From the NCBI RefSeq assembly GCF_029626145.1, contig NZ_JARUBJ010000002.1:1580501-1644500 (forward strand): DNA of 64,000 nt, given 5' to 3'. Position numbers and translations under genes: made by a program. Shown here piece after piece: positions 31,057-40,072 of the stretch (position 1 is the stretch's first letter; each line of letters opens with the position of its first letter). The notes below the pieces were generated by a model that did no database searches, was not told where the DNA came from, and worked only from the letters and a program-made list of their open reading frames with translations. Origin of the DNA: Micromonospora sp. WMMD961. Its GTDB lineage: Bacteria; Actinomycetota; Actinomycetes; Mycobacteriales; Micromonosporaceae.

Positions 31057-31251
31057 TCAACGGCGGTTCAGGCGATGCCGGCTGGAGTTGCCGGTCGACA
31101 TCTTGTTCAGCCCGCACCACGACAGGTCCCCAGCGCCCACCGCCCTGGGGTGGCGGTAGCGGGGCTGGGGCGGGATGCCACCGACGGTCTCCGCCGCCTG
31201 CCAGAGTCGCTCGGGGTCCTGCTGGTAGTGGTCGTTCGGCTGCATCGGCAT
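31057..31251 (-). CDS. Possible small hypothetical protein (64 aa)
   Basis: An open frame with strong G/C bias at third positions and a plausible composition in its first half (NDHYQQDPERLWQAAETVGG). It has no recognised domain. A GGACGGTGA stretch precedes the ATG. It sits between VapBC and a GNAT gene. It could be a real small gene or chance. Confidence 0.4.
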   Translation of the reverse strand: MPMQPNDHYQQDPERLWQAAETVGGIPPQPRYRHPRAVGAGDLSWCGLNKMSTGNSSRHRLNRR

Positions 31252-31423
31252 GCGTTCACCGTCCCAAACAAAGGTGACCAGGTATGGAAATAGATATGAC
31301 GGTCGATTTGTTTACGTGGTTCCGTTCGCCCGCTGTCGGGTCCGGCCCGCACGGTTCGTCCGCCCGACCGCGCCCCCCGGCGTACGGTGATCCACGACGG
31401 GCCGGGTGACGGGGGAGGTCTGG

Positions 31424-32086
31424 ATGCTCGACCGGCGACTCCAACTGCACCTGGCCACCTGGCTCGGCCAGTGGCCGGCCGGGCCGGGGTTGCACGTGGT
31501 CGCCTCGCACCGGCGGGCCAAACCCGCCTGGGACGGTCGACTACGCCCCGCGCTCGCCGTGGACGCCGGGCGAAGTGGTGTCCTCTCGGTGGCACCGGAG
31601 CGGGTGGCGGCGATCCGCTCGCTGGTCCGGCGTACGCCGGAGCGGCTGCTCGCCGCGTTGCCGGAGGCCGTCGGGCTGCCGGACTGGTGCGTGCACGACG
31701 GCCCCTTCCGGTGGAGCGTGGCCCCCGCGCCGCTCCCCGACGTGGGGGAGTGGACCGACCCGAAGGCTCCCGGGTTGCCGCCCTGGTTGCGGCTCTTCGA
31801 CCAGCCGGTGCTGGTGGTCCGCGATCCGGACGGTGACTACCTGGCGGGTGCCGGGATCAAACGGCACGACGCGTACGGGCACGAGTTGGCCGTCGGCACC
31901 GTGCCGGCCGCCCAGGGGCGCGGACTCGCCCGTCGACTCGTGGCACAGGCGGCGCGGCGGGTCCTCGACGAGGGTGCGGTGCCGACCTACCTGCACGAGC
32001 GGGACAACCACGCGTCCGCCCGGGTCGCCGACGCGGCCGGCTTCCCCGATCGGGGCTGGCGGGCGTACGGGGTCTATCCGCGCTGA
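31424..32086 (+). CDS. GNAT-family N-acetyltransferase
   Basis: A 220-residue protein whose C-terminal part carries the acetyl-CoA binding signature (VPAAQGRGLARRLVAQAARRVL) and the following [17 protein letters not shown] segment. The N-terminal 100 residues are less conserved. ATG 31424 is set by GGGGGAGG six bases upstream. The acceptor is unknown. It is followed by a strong hairpin. Confidence 0.88.
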   Translation: MLDRRLQLHLATWLGQWPAGPGLHVVASHRRAKPAWDGRLRPALAVDAGRSGVLSVAPERVAAIRSLVRRTPERLLAALPEAVGLPDWCVHDGPFRWSVAPAPLPDVGEWTDPKAPGLPPWLRLFDQPVLVVRDPDGDYLAGAGIKRHDAYGHELAVGTVPAAQGRGLARRLVAQAARRVLDEGAVPTYLHERDNHASARVADAAGFPDRGWRAYGVYPR

Positions 32087-32138
32087 GCGACCACCGGGTT
32101 GCTGCCGAGTCGGACCGGCCAGCGGGCCGGTAATGGGC

Positions 32139-32174
32139 GCGGACCGTGGATCCCGGGCCGGATCCACGGTCCGC
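32139..32174 (+). terminator. Hairpin after GNAT gene
   Basis: A perfect 15-bp stem (32139-32153 with 32160-32174), loop CGGGCC, lies 50 bases after the stop. No T-run follows. The rest of the gap (32175-32381) shows only TTGACC and GGTCAA arms near 32305-32330, without an assigned role. Confidence 0.7.
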
Positions 32175-32381
32175 AACCTCCCCCCAGGCCCCGGTTCCGG
32201 TGCGCCGGCCACGCTCTGCGCGAACCGGAACATGTCGATCACGCTACGTATCGAACAGGCGGGGGGCAAGGTTTGAGCTGTCGGTTCGGAGTGTCGAAAA
32301 GTGGACTTGACCTGCGGCTGTGTGGGTCAACGGGCTTCCACCGACGGTGACGTAGCGTGCAGCACCGCGGCTGGCGGCTCG

Positions 32382-33836
32382 CTATCGGGTCAGCCCGAGC
32401 GCCTCGGCCGCCGCGCGCCCGTTGGCGTGGCTCGCGCCGTACGTGGTGACGAAGGCACGGACGCCGGCTGGTCGCCACTGTGCCGGCCAGCCCATCTCCA
32501 CCACTGTCACCGCGTGCTCGGCGGCCAGGCCGGTGATCAGCTCCCGGCCACCGGGAAGCCGGTGCAGGTGCCGCCCGACCAGCACGATGGGTCGGTCACC
32601 GGCCAGCCCGCGCAGGCTCGCCAGGTCGGCCTCGGTGGCGATCACCCGGAGCTCCTGCACTTCGTCGAGGTGTGGACCGAGGCCCCACGGCACCCGCCCC
32701 TCGGCGATCGTCGACTCGGTGTGCAGGTGCACCACGAGTGGTCGGTCCAGGCCGGTGAGCACGCCGTCCACCCGGACGGCGCGGCGCGCCGCCGCGTACC
32801 CGAGGTCGGTGTCGTCGGTGATCGGTGACCCGACGGCGGCCCGGGTCCAGGCGGCGAGGTCGGCGGCGCGACCGGCCGCCTCCTCGACTCGCGCGGTCGC
32901 CAACCGGCCGTCGCCGAGGGCGTCGACGATCTCGGCGGCAACCAGCTCGACCAGTTCGGCGTCGACCTTGGCACCGATGCAGAGCAGGTCGGCGCCGGCG
33001 GCCAGGGCCCGGACGGCGGCCGGGCCCACCCCACCGGCAGCCACCGCGGCGCCCTTCATCTCCAGGGCGTCGGTGATGACGGCGCCGGTGAAGCCGTACT
33101 CGGCGCGGAGCAGGTCGACCAGGACAGCGCGGCTGAAGGTGGCCGGGTCGCTTCCGGTCAGCGCCGGGACCCGGATGTGCGCGGTCATCACGGCCCGTGC
33201 CCCGGCGGCGACGACCGCAGCGAACGGCGGCAGGTCCCGCTGGCGCAGCAGGGTCAGTGGGGCGTCCACGGTGGGCAGCTCGTGGTGGGAGTCGGTGACG
33301 GTGGCACCGTGCCCGGGGAAGTGTTTGGCGCAGGCGGCCACGCCGGCCGCCTGCAGCCCGGTCACGGCGGCGGCCGAGTGGGCGGCGACCCGCACCGGAT
33401 CCGCGCCGAAGGACCGGGTGCCGATCACCGGGTTGTCGTCGGCGGTGTTGACGTCCACCGTCGGGGCGAGGTTGACGGTGATGCCGAGCGCGGACAGTTC
33501 GGCACCGATCGACTGGTAGACCCGTCGGGTGAGCGCCACGTCGCCGATCGCGCCGAGCGCGGCGTTGCCGGGGTACGGGCTGCCGGTGGCGTGTGCCAGC
33601 CGGGTCACGTCGCCACCCTCCTCGTCGATGGCGATCAGCGCGTCCGGCCGGCCGGCGCGCAGCGCGGCGGTGCTCGCCGCCACCTGTGCGGGGTCGTGCA
33701 CGTTGGTGCCGAACAGGGTGTGCCCGGCCAGCCCGTCGGCCAGCAGCTCGACCGCCCAGTCCGGCGGGACCGGCCCCGGGTACGCGGCCAGCATCGTGCC
33801 CAGCGCCAGCCGGCGCAGTCCTGGATCCAGCCCCAC
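32382..33836 (-). CDS. Glycoside hydrolase family 3, NagZ-like beta-N-acetylhexosaminidase
   Basis: A 484-residue cytoplasmic enzyme. The GH3 N domain has IDEEGGDVTRL, the NagZ signature KHFPGHGATVTDSHHELP, and nucleophile Asp in ITDALEMK. The NagZ-type His in the flexible loop is present, so it probably removes GlcNAc from peptidoglycan or related fragments. A reduced C-terminal domain follows (about 340-484). Start is GTG 33836 with GGGGGAG upstream. It is divergent from a ROK repressor, with the operator between them. Confidence 0.9.
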   Translation of the reverse strand: MGLDPGLRRLALGTMLAAYPGPVPPDWAVELLADGLAGHTLFGTNVHDPAQVAASTAALRAGRPDALIAIDEEGGDVTRLAHATGSPYPGNAALGAIGDVALTRRVYQSIGAELSALGITVNLAPTVDVNTADDNPVIGTRSFGADPVRVAAHSAAAVTGLQAAGVAACAKHFPGHGATVTDSHHELPTVDAPLTLLRQRDLPPFAAVVAAGARAVMTAHIRVPALTGSDPATFSRAVLVDLLRAEYGFTGAVITDALEMKGAAVAAGGVGPAAVRALAAGADLLCIGAKVDAELVELVAAEIVDALGDGRLATARVEEAAGRAADLAAWTRAAVGSPITDDTDLGYAAARRAVRVDGVLTGLDRPLVVHLHTESTIAEGRVPWGLGPHLDEVQELRVIATEADLASLRGLAGDRPIVLVGRHLHRLPGGRELITGLAAEHAVTVVEMGWPAQWRPAGVRAFVTTYGASHANGRAAAEALGLTR

Positions 33837-33971
33837 GTGATCTCCCCCTTCGGTGCCCAGCGGGTACGAAACCTCGTACCGGCGGTGGTCTTGGCCCTGC
33901 CGAGTCGGCCGAGCGTCCCACCGTCGGGTGACCGTTACGCTACGGCTACCCGTTCGCAGGTCGGTTTACAG

Positions 33972-33988
33972 TTAGCAAAGTTTACTAA
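33972..33988. promoter_or_regulatory. ROK-type operator
   Basis: TTAGCAAAGTTTACTAA is a 17-bp palindrome around a central G with one imperfect pair. It lies 16 bases before the ROK start codon in the shared promoter region with the NagZ-like gene. A second related half (TTTACAG) lies at 33965-33971. Confidence 0.6.
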
Positions 33989-34004
33989 AACTAGAGGACG
34001 TGTC

Positions 34005-35180
34005 ATGAGTGCGACCCGGCTACCCGGCACCCCCCGCCTGTTGCGGGCGCTCAACGACCGTGCCGCACTGGAACTGCTCCTCGAACGCGGCCCGCTGACC
34101 AGGGCCCGACTCGGCGAGCTGACCGGGCTGTCCAAGGTCACCGCCTCGCAACTCGTCGAGCGGCTGGAGGAGCGCGGCCTCGTCACGCGCGTCGGCGAGC
34201 AGGCCGGCGGGCGGGGGCCGAACGCCCAGCTCTACGCGGTTCGCCCGAGCAGCGCGCACGTGGTCGGTGTCGACGTCGGGCCGGACCGGGTGGTGGCCGC
34301 CTGTGCCGACATCACCGGTGCGGTCATCGGTCGGGTGGAGCAGTCGACCCGGGACACCGACGATCCGGTGGGCGTGGTGCACAACGCCGTGGTGCAGGCG
34401 GCGAGCAGTGCCCAGGCGCAGCTGAGCAGCGTACGGCGGATCGTGCTCGGCACGCCGGGTCTGGTCGACCCGGGCACCGGCGACATCACGTTCGCCTTCA
34501 ACCTGCCCCGCTGGCACAGTGGCCTGCTCGCCGCGTTGCGGGACGACCTGCACACCCCGGTCGTCTTCGAGAACGACGTCAACCTGGCCGCGGTGGCCGA
34601 GGCGCAGTCCGGCGCCGCACAGGGTCTGGCGGATTTCGTGCTGGTGTGGGTGGGTGCCGGTGTCGGCCTGGCGATCATGCTGGGCGGGCGGCTGCACCAC
34701 GGCAGCAGTGGAGCGGCCGGCGAGATCGGCTACCTGCCGGTGCCCGGCGCGCCCATCCCGCGTGATGTCTCCCGTCGCGCCAAGCCGGCCTTCCAGCAGC
34801 TCGTCGGCGCGGACTCGGTGCGCGCGGTGGCCGGTGAGCACGGCTACCCGGACGCCGACGCCGCCGAGGCGGTCCGCGCGGCCGTCGCGGCCGGCGCCGA
34901 CGGCGGCCCGATGCTCGACGAGTTGGCCCGCCGGCTCGCGATCGGCGTGGCCAGCACCTGCGTGGTACTCGACCCACCGCTGGTGGTGCTCGCCGGCGAG
35001 GTGGGTCAGGCCGGTGGCGCGGCGCTCGCCGACCGGGTGCAGCAGGAGGTGGCGGCGATCACCCTGGTCCGACCTCGGGTGGTGCCGACCGGGCTGACCG
35101 AGGAGCCGATCCTGCACGGCGCGCTGCGCACCGCGCTGGACGCCGTGCGCGACGAGGTGTTCGGCTCCACCGTCGGCTGA
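34005..35180 (+). CDS. ROK-family transcriptional regulator
   Basis: A 391-residue repressor with an N-terminal winged helix-turn-helix (ALELLLERGPLTRARLGELTGLSKVTASQLVERL) and a C-terminal ROK sugar-kinase-like domain (VVGVDVGPDRVV, VLGTPGLVD, FENDVNLAA, GAGVGLAIM, GAAGEIGYLP). The family's zinc-binding CXCGXXGC segment is missing, so it is the regulator type lacking that cluster. ATG 34005 follows AGAGGA. It probably senses an amino sugar or glycoside and controls the divergent NagZ-like gene. Confidence 0.93.
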   Translation: MSATRLPGTPRLLRALNDRAALELLLERGPLTRARLGELTGLSKVTASQLVERLEERGLVTRVGEQAGGRGPNAQLYAVRPSSAHVVGVDVGPDRVVAACADITGAVIGRVEQSTRDTDDPVGVVHNAVVQAASSAQAQLSSVRRIVLGTPGLVDPGTGDITFAFNLPRWHSGLLAALRDDLHTPVVFENDVNLAAVAEAQSGAAQGLADFVLVWVGAGVGLAIMLGGRLHHGSSGAAGEIGYLPVPGAPIPRDVSRRAKPAFQQLVGADSVRAVAGEHGYPDADAAEAVRAAVAAGADGGPMLDELARRLAIGVASTCVVLDPPLVVLAGEVGQAGGAALADRVQQEVAAITLVRPRVVPTGLTEEPILHGALRTALDAVRDEVFGSTVG

Positions 35181-35246
35181 GCCCGCTGCGGCGGTCATGT
35201 GAAGAAATATTTCACCGCCAGTCCACGGGTTGCAAGCCCTTGCCGT

Positions 35247-35282
35247 CCCGTCGGGCCGACCCCCGGGGGCCGGCCCGACGGG
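35247..35282. terminator. Bidirectional terminator between ROK and ABC permease
   Basis: CCCGTCGGGCCG pairs perfectly with CGGCCCGACGGG over a 12-base loop, between the convergent genes. Confidence 0.7.
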
Positions 35283-35289
35283 CTGCGAC

Positions 35290-36300
35290 TCAGATCAGGT
35301 CGCGGCGACGGAACACGGCGAACGCCGCCGCGGTCAGTCCGCCGGTGAGCACGAGCAGCACCACCAGGGCCGGCCCCCAGGTCAGGACGTAGGAGCCGTC
35401 GCAGTAGGCCGTGCCCGAGTTGCCCGGGCAGGTGTCCCAGAAATCCGCTTTGGCAGTGAGCCAGGCCTGGATGTGGCTGGACAGCATGAACCGGTCCGGC
35501 CGACGGGCGTCGATGATCTCCAGGACCAGGCGGCCGCCCAACTCCCACACCACCAGGTACGCGGCTGCCGCCCCCAGCGCCGCCGACGTGTGCCGACCCA
35601 GGGTCGCGATGGCGAAGCCCAACGCGGACGCCAGCAGCACCAGCACCACGCCACGGAGGTGCACCGCGCCGAGCGAACGCCAGAACTCACCGCTCAGCCG
35701 GCCGGGTAGCCCGGCGGTCTGCCCGATCACCCAGAACGTGGCGAGGTAGGCCACCGACGCGATCAGGGCCAGGACCAGCACCGTGCCGAGCAGGGTGCCC
35801 AATTTGGTCGCGAGCACCGTCAACCGGCGTGGTCGCCAGAGCAGCAGGTTCACCACCCCACCGGAGTTCAAATCGGCGCCGATGTAGGAGGCGCCGACCA
35901 GGAACCCGAACAGCACCAGGAAGGCGATGAGGAAGTAGAGCAGCGGCAGCGCCTGGTTGGCGAAGCTGAACACCCCCGGCAGGAAGTCCGCGGCGATCGG
36001 CAGCCGATCCTGCCGGAACGGGTCGATCTCCGAGCAGTCCTGAGGGAAGTACTGGCCCATGTCGCTCTGCGGAAGCGTGCCGTTCTGTCGGGCCAGGCAC
36101 TGCTGGTGAGCCACCTCCATTCCCTGCCGCGCCTCGACCGCCTGAGCCCGCGCCGAGTTCATCTCGTCCGAGCTCGGCTTGTGGGAACCCGCCAGGGTGG
36201 TCGCCGCCGTGACGGCGAAGGCGAACGCCAGCAGGACGACCATGAGCTGTACGAAGCGACGGGCCGACAGCCGCTCCACCTCGGCACGGACCAGGTTCAC
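35290..36300 (-). CDS. ABC transporter permease
   Basis: A 336-residue membrane protein of the ABC-2 type with about six transmembrane helices: one near 20-42, then a long extracellular loop (about 45-130), then five more. GTG 36300 overlaps the stop of the ATP-binding gene by 4 bp (GTGA), so the two form one exporter operon. Substrate is unknown. Confidence 0.88.
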   Translation of the reverse strand: MNLVRAEVERLSARRFVQLMVVLLAFAFAVTAATTLAGSHKPSSDEMNSARAQAVEARQGMEVAHQQCLARQNGTLPQSDMGQYFPQDCSEIDPFRQDRLPIAADFLPGVFSFANQALPLLYFLIAFLVLFGFLVGASYIGADLNSGGVVNLLLWRPRRLTVLATKLGTLLGTVLVLALIASVAYLATFWVIGQTAGLPGRLSGEFWRSLGAVHLRGVVLVLLASALGFAIATLGRHTSAALGAAAAYLVVWELGGRLVLEIIDARRPDRFMLSSHIQAWLTAKADFWDTCPGNSGTAYCDGSYVLTWGPALVVLLVLTGGLTAAAFAVFRRRDLI

Positions 36301-37301
36301 GCGTCCACTCCCCGATCGATGTCGATCACGGCATCGCCCTGATCGTTGTACGGCAGCGCCGAGTCGTCGACCTGGCGGGGCACCGAAGGCTCGTACCCGC
36401 CCGTCAGCTCCAGGAAGACACTCTCCAGATCCGGCCGGAGCGGCGTCAACTCGCCCACCCACAGGCCCTGCTCGCCGAGCACTTGGCTGACCACCGTCGG
36501 GTCACCCACCCCGCTCACCACCAGCGCCTCCCCGTCGACGACCGCCGTCAGCCCGGCCGCGTGCAGCAGCTCGACGGCGCGCTCGGGATCGGCCACCCGT
36601 ACCAGGAACTCGTGCCGGTCGTAACCCGCCAGCACCTCGTCCACCCGGCCGGCCGCCACCCGACGACCCCGGGAAATGATCGTGACGTGGTCACAGATCA
36701 GCTGGATCTCACCCAGGATGTGACTGGACACCAGCACGGTCACCCCGTTGGCCGCCAGCGACCGCATCAGGTCCCGCATCTCCCGGATGCCCGCCGGGTC
36801 CAGCCCGTTCGCCGGCTCGTCCAGGATGAGCAACCGGGGGTCCTTCAGCAGCGCGGACGCCACCGCGAGGCGCTGCTTCATGCCCAGCGAGTAGCCCTTC
36901 ACCCGCTCGTCGCCCCGGTCCCGGAGGCCCACCAGGTCCAACGCCTCGTTCACCCGGGAGACCGGCACCCCACCGGCACGCGCCAACAACCGCAGGGTGC
37001 GGTACCCGGTGAAGTTGCCGAAGAACTGCGGACTCTCCACGATGGCCCCGACCTGACCAGCCACCCGGGGCAGCGACTCCGGCGACGGCGCACCCAGCAC
37101 CGCCATCCGCCCGCCGTCCGGGCGTACCAGCCCGAGCAGGGCACGCAGGGTGGTGGTCTTGCCGGAGCCGTTGGGGCCCAGGAAACCGTGGATCTGGCCC
37201 TCCTCGACCAGCAGGTCGAACCCGTCCACGGCCACCCGTCGGCCGTTGCGCATGCTGTGGAAGGTCTTGCGCAGACCCTCGATCTCGATGACCGCGCTCA
37301 T
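36297..37301 (-). CDS. ABC transporter ATP-binding protein
   Basis: A 334-residue ATPase with Walker A GPNGSGKTT, signature YSLGMKQRLAVASALL, Walker B LLILDEPANGLDP and a His-switch in VSSHIL. The C-terminal extension (about 235-334) is typical of ABC-2-type drug or bacteriocin exporters. It works with the permease encoded downstream. ATG 37301 is chosen over an upstream in-frame ATG at 37373. Confidence 0.92.
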   Translation of the reverse strand: MSAVIEIEGLRKTFHSMRNGRRVAVDGFDLLVEEGQIHGFLGPNGSGKTTTLRALLGLVRPDGGRMAVLGAPSPESLPRVAGQVGAIVESPQFFGNFTGYRTLRLLARAGGVPVSRVNEALDLVGLRDRGDERVKGYSLGMKQRLAVASALLKDPRLLILDEPANGLDPAGIREMRDLMRSLAANGVTVLVSSHILGEIQLICDHVTIISRGRRVAAGRVDEVLAGYDRHEFLVRVADPERAVELLHAAGLTAVVDGEALVVSGVGDPTVVSQVLGEQGLWVGELTPLRPDLESVFLELTGGYEPSVPRQVDDSALPYNDQGDAVIDIDRGVDA

Positions 37302-37432
37302 CCGCGCGGATCCGTACCTCGACGAGGCATGGGCGGTCCTTCGGTCTTGGTGATCAATGACACGGCGCTTCACCCTATGGCCGGGGCGCCGCCCATGGGG
37401 GGCGCCGCTTCGCTGCGTGGTTGGATGGAGTG

Positions 37433-38275
37433 GTGACTGGTGACCTGATCCCCGGCGCCGCCGGCGCCGCGCCTGCCGCCGCCCCCGTCGACCCGGATCT
37501 GGTGGTCAGCCTCGACGGCGTCGCCGTACGCCGCTCCGGCACCGCCCTCCTGCAGGACCTGACCTGGCGCGTCGAGCTGGACGAACGGTGGGTAGTGCTC
37601 GGCTCCAACGGCGCCGGCAAGACGACACTGCTCAACCTCGCCGCCGGTCGGCTGCACCCCACGACCGGTGTCGCGCACGTGCTCGGCGAGCGGATCGGCC
37701 GCACCGACGTCAACGAGTTGCGGACGCGCATCGGGCTCACCACCGCCGCAGTCGCCGAGCGACTGCCCGCCGACGAACGGGTCAGCGACGTGGTGGTGAC
37801 CGCCGCCTGGTCGGTGGTCGGCCGTTGGCGGGAGAACTACGACCGTAGCGACGAGGCGCGGGCGCGGGCCCTGCTGAGTCAGCTCGGCGTCGGCGGGCTC
37901 GCCGAACGCCGCTACGGCACCCTCTCCGAGGGGGAACGCAAGCGGGTGCAGATCGCCCGTGCCCTGATGACCGACCCGGAGCTGCTGCTGCTCGACGAGC
38001 CCGCCGCCGGGCTCGACCTGGGTGGTCGGGAAGACCTGGTCGCCCGACTGGCCGAGCTGGCGTACGACCCGGACGCCCCGGCGATGGTGCTGGTCACCCA
38101 CCACGTCGAGGAGATCCCGCCGGGGTTCACCCACGCGTTGCTGCTGCGCGAGGGTGGCGTGATCGCCCAGGGGCTGCTCGCCGAGACCCTGACCGGTGAC
38201 AACCTTTCCAAGACCTTCGGCCTGCCACTGGTGGTCGAACGCTCCGGCGACCGCTACACCGCTCGGGCCGCCTGA
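37433..38275 (+). CDS. ABC transporter ATP-binding protein (orphan ATPase)
   Basis: A 280-residue ATPase with Walker A GSNGAGKTT, signature TLSEGERKRVQIARAL, Walker B LLLLDEPAAGLD and THHVEEIP. It resembles ModF/iron-type ATPases that act without an adjacent permease. The start is uncertain among GTG 37433, GTG 37430 and TTG 37421. It is followed 24 bases later by a ribokinase-type gene and is probably co-transcribed with it. Confidence 0.88.
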   Translation: MTGDLIPGAAGAAPAAAPVDPDLVVSLDGVAVRRSGTALLQDLTWRVELDERWVVLGSNGAGKTTLLNLAAGRLHPTTGVAHVLGERIGRTDVNELRTRIGLTTAAVAERLPADERVSDVVVTAAWSVVGRWRENYDRSDEARARALLSQLGVGGLAERRYGTLSEGERKRVQIARALMTDPELLLLDEPAAGLDLGGREDLVARLAELAYDPDAPAMVLVTHHVEEIPPGFTHALLLREGGVIAQGLLAETLTGDNLSKTFGLPLVVERSGDRYTARAA

Positions 38276-38299
38276 GCGACGGCCGGAGCGGAGACGACA

Positions 38300-39196
38300 G
38301 TGCCGCAGACCCGGGTTGCCGTGGTGGGCAGCGCCAACATGGACCTGGTCGCGATGGCACCCGCGTTGCCGCGACTGGGCGAGACGATGCTCGGCACCGA
38401 CTTCATGATGGTGCCCGGCGGTAAGGGCGCCAACCAGGCCGTCGCCGCAGCCCGGGCCGGGGCGTCCTGCGCCTTCCTCGGCGCGATCGGCTCGGACGCC
38501 TTCGGCGTCACCCTCAGGGCCCGCATCACGGCGGCCGGGGTGGACACCAGCCACCTACGGGTGGTCTACGGCACCTCCGGGGTGGCCCTGGTGATGGTGA
38601 ACGCCCAGGGCGAGAACGCCATCATGGTGACCCCCGGCGCCAACGACGCACTGATCGGCCTCACCGAGGAGGAGTTGGCCACGGTGAGCGCGGCGGACGT
38701 CCTGGTCGCCCAACTGGAGATCCCGGTGTCGACCGTCACCGCCGCCGCGGTTGCCGCCCGCGCCGCCGGCACCCGGGTCATCCTCAACGCCGCCCCGGCC
38801 CGCGACCTCCCGCCCGAACTGCTCGCATCGGTGGACCTGCTGGTCGTCAACGAGGGCGAGGCGCGCACGCTCGCCGGTCGAGGTCGGGAGGAACCCCGGG
38901 CGCTGCTCGACCTGACCCCCCGGGCCGTGCTCACCCTCGGTGGCGAGGGCGCCTGGTACGTCGACCGCGACGGCACCGAGGTACACGTGCCGGCGTTCCG
39001 CGTCGACGTGGTCGACTCCACCGCCGCGGGTGACGCGTTCACCGCCGCGCTGGCCGTCGGCTGGGGCGAGGGACGCGACCTGGTCGACGCGGTGCGCTGG
39101 GCCTCGGCGGCCGGCGCTGCCTGCGTACGCAAGCTCGGCGCCTCGGTGGCGCTCCCGCAGCGCGCCGAGATCGACGAGTTGTACGCGCCGGCCTGA
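38300..39196 (+). CDS. PfkB-family carbohydrate kinase, ribokinase-like
   Basis: A 298-residue kinase with the ribokinase opening (VVGSANMDLVA), the first PfkB signature near GGKGANQAVAAAR, and the C-terminal signature DSTAAGDAFTAAL with the catalytic Asp. It should phosphorylate ribose or a similar sugar with ATP. Start is GTG 38300 with GGAG upstream. No ribose transporter is nearby. Confidence 0.9.
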   Translation: MPQTRVAVVGSANMDLVAMAPALPRLGETMLGTDFMMVPGGKGANQAVAAARAGASCAFLGAIGSDAFGVTLRARITAAGVDTSHLRVVYGTSGVALVMVNAQGENAIMVTPGANDALIGLTEEELATVSAADVLVAQLEIPVSTVTAAAVAARAAGTRVILNAAPARDLPPELLASVDLLVVNEGEARTLAGRGREEPRALLDLTPRAVLTLGGEGAWYVDRDGTEVHVPAFRVDVVDSTAAGDAFTAALAVGWGEGRDLVDAVRWASAAGAACVRKLGASVALPQRAEIDELYAPA

Positions 39197-39233
39197 CCCG
39201 CCCGCGCCCCGCTGGCCGGCCCGCGTCGGTGTC

Positions 39234-39249
39234 GATCAGCCAGCTGATC
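39234..39249. terminator. Short hairpin between convergent genes
   Basis: GATCAGC pairs with GCTGATC around two bases, between the kinase and the helical protein gene. A weak terminator candidate. Confidence 0.35.
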
Positions 39250-39253
39250 GGGC

Positions 39254-39982
39254 TCAGCCGGCGGGCTCGTCGGCGAGCTTCTCGCCCCTCCGGCGCAGCA
39301 TGCCCAGCCCGGGGATGCCGGCCACGGCGAGCTTGAGGTCGCGGGTCACGTCGAGCAGGTCGTGCAGGTCGGGCCCGACCCGGTCGAGGGTGGCCAGGAT
39401 CGGCAGGATGTCGGCCGTCAGGTGTTCCTTGAGCTTGGGCAGCTCGTCGATCAGGTGGATCGCCGCGCTGATCTCCTCGTGGCTCAGCTCCTCGACGAAC
39501 CTCCCCGCCATCGGCGCGGCCCGGCGCAGCGCCGGCTCGTACGCGGCCAGCAGCTCGGCCGCCGTGGCGGCGGCCTCCGCCGCGGTGCCCACCGTGACGG
39601 TGGCCCGGCCGGCGACCCCCTCGGCCTTGGCGACCACCGTGGCGGCGCTCCGGGAGACCCGGTCGGCCTCGGCGACCACGACGGCGGCGGCGCCGGCCAC
39701 CTCGGTGGCGGTGTCGATGGCGGTGGTCGCGGCGGCGCTGATCACGGCCACCTCACGGACCGCCGTCTCGGCGTCGGTGAGCACCTGGTCGGTGCGGTCC
39801 AGGGTCGTCTCGATGCGGTCGACCACGCCGTTGATCCGGGCCAGCAGCGCCTCCACACCGTCCAGCACCGCGAACGCGCGCGCGGGCACGGCGGCGAACG
39901 AGGCGGCCGAGCCGAGCGCCTGGTCGAGGGCGGAGCGGGTCAGGCCGACCACTGCGGTGGGGGTGGGGAGGGGAATCGCCAT
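39254..39982 (-). CDS. Helical Ala-rich hypothetical protein (242 aa)
   Basis: A soluble protein that is almost entirely helical, with many Ala/Val heptad-like runs (about 40-150), suggesting a coiled coil as in phasins or chemotaxis signalling rods. The C-terminal 80 residues (LSHEEISAAIHLIDELPKLKEHL, LHDLLDVTRDLKLAVAGIPG) look like an amphipathic helix bundle. There is no signal peptide or named domain I am certain of. ATG 39982 lacks a clear ribosome site. Confidence 0.78.
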   Translation of the reverse strand: MAIPLPTPTAVVGLTRSALDQALGSAASFAAVPARAFAVLDGVEALLARINGVVDRIETTLDRTDQVLTDAETAVREVAVISAAATTAIDTATEVAGAAAVVVAEADRVSRSAATVVAKAEGVAGRATVTVGTAAEAAATAAELLAAYEPALRRAAPMAGRFVEELSHEEISAAIHLIDELPKLKEHLTADILPILATLDRVGPDLHDLLDVTRDLKLAVAGIPGLGMLRRRGEKLADEPAG

Positions 39983-40072
39983 GGGATCAAGTGTGCGTCG
40001 GCCGCACCAGAACCGCCCGACGTGCTCGCTCGGCAGGGCAGCGGGATAGACACCTGGCGGTACTGTGCCGGC

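Noticed and set aside
33177..34004. Extended N-terminus for the ROK regulator
   Set aside because: The extension overlaps the divergent NagZ-like gene and the operator. The ATG at 34005 has a ribosome site and begins the winged helix.
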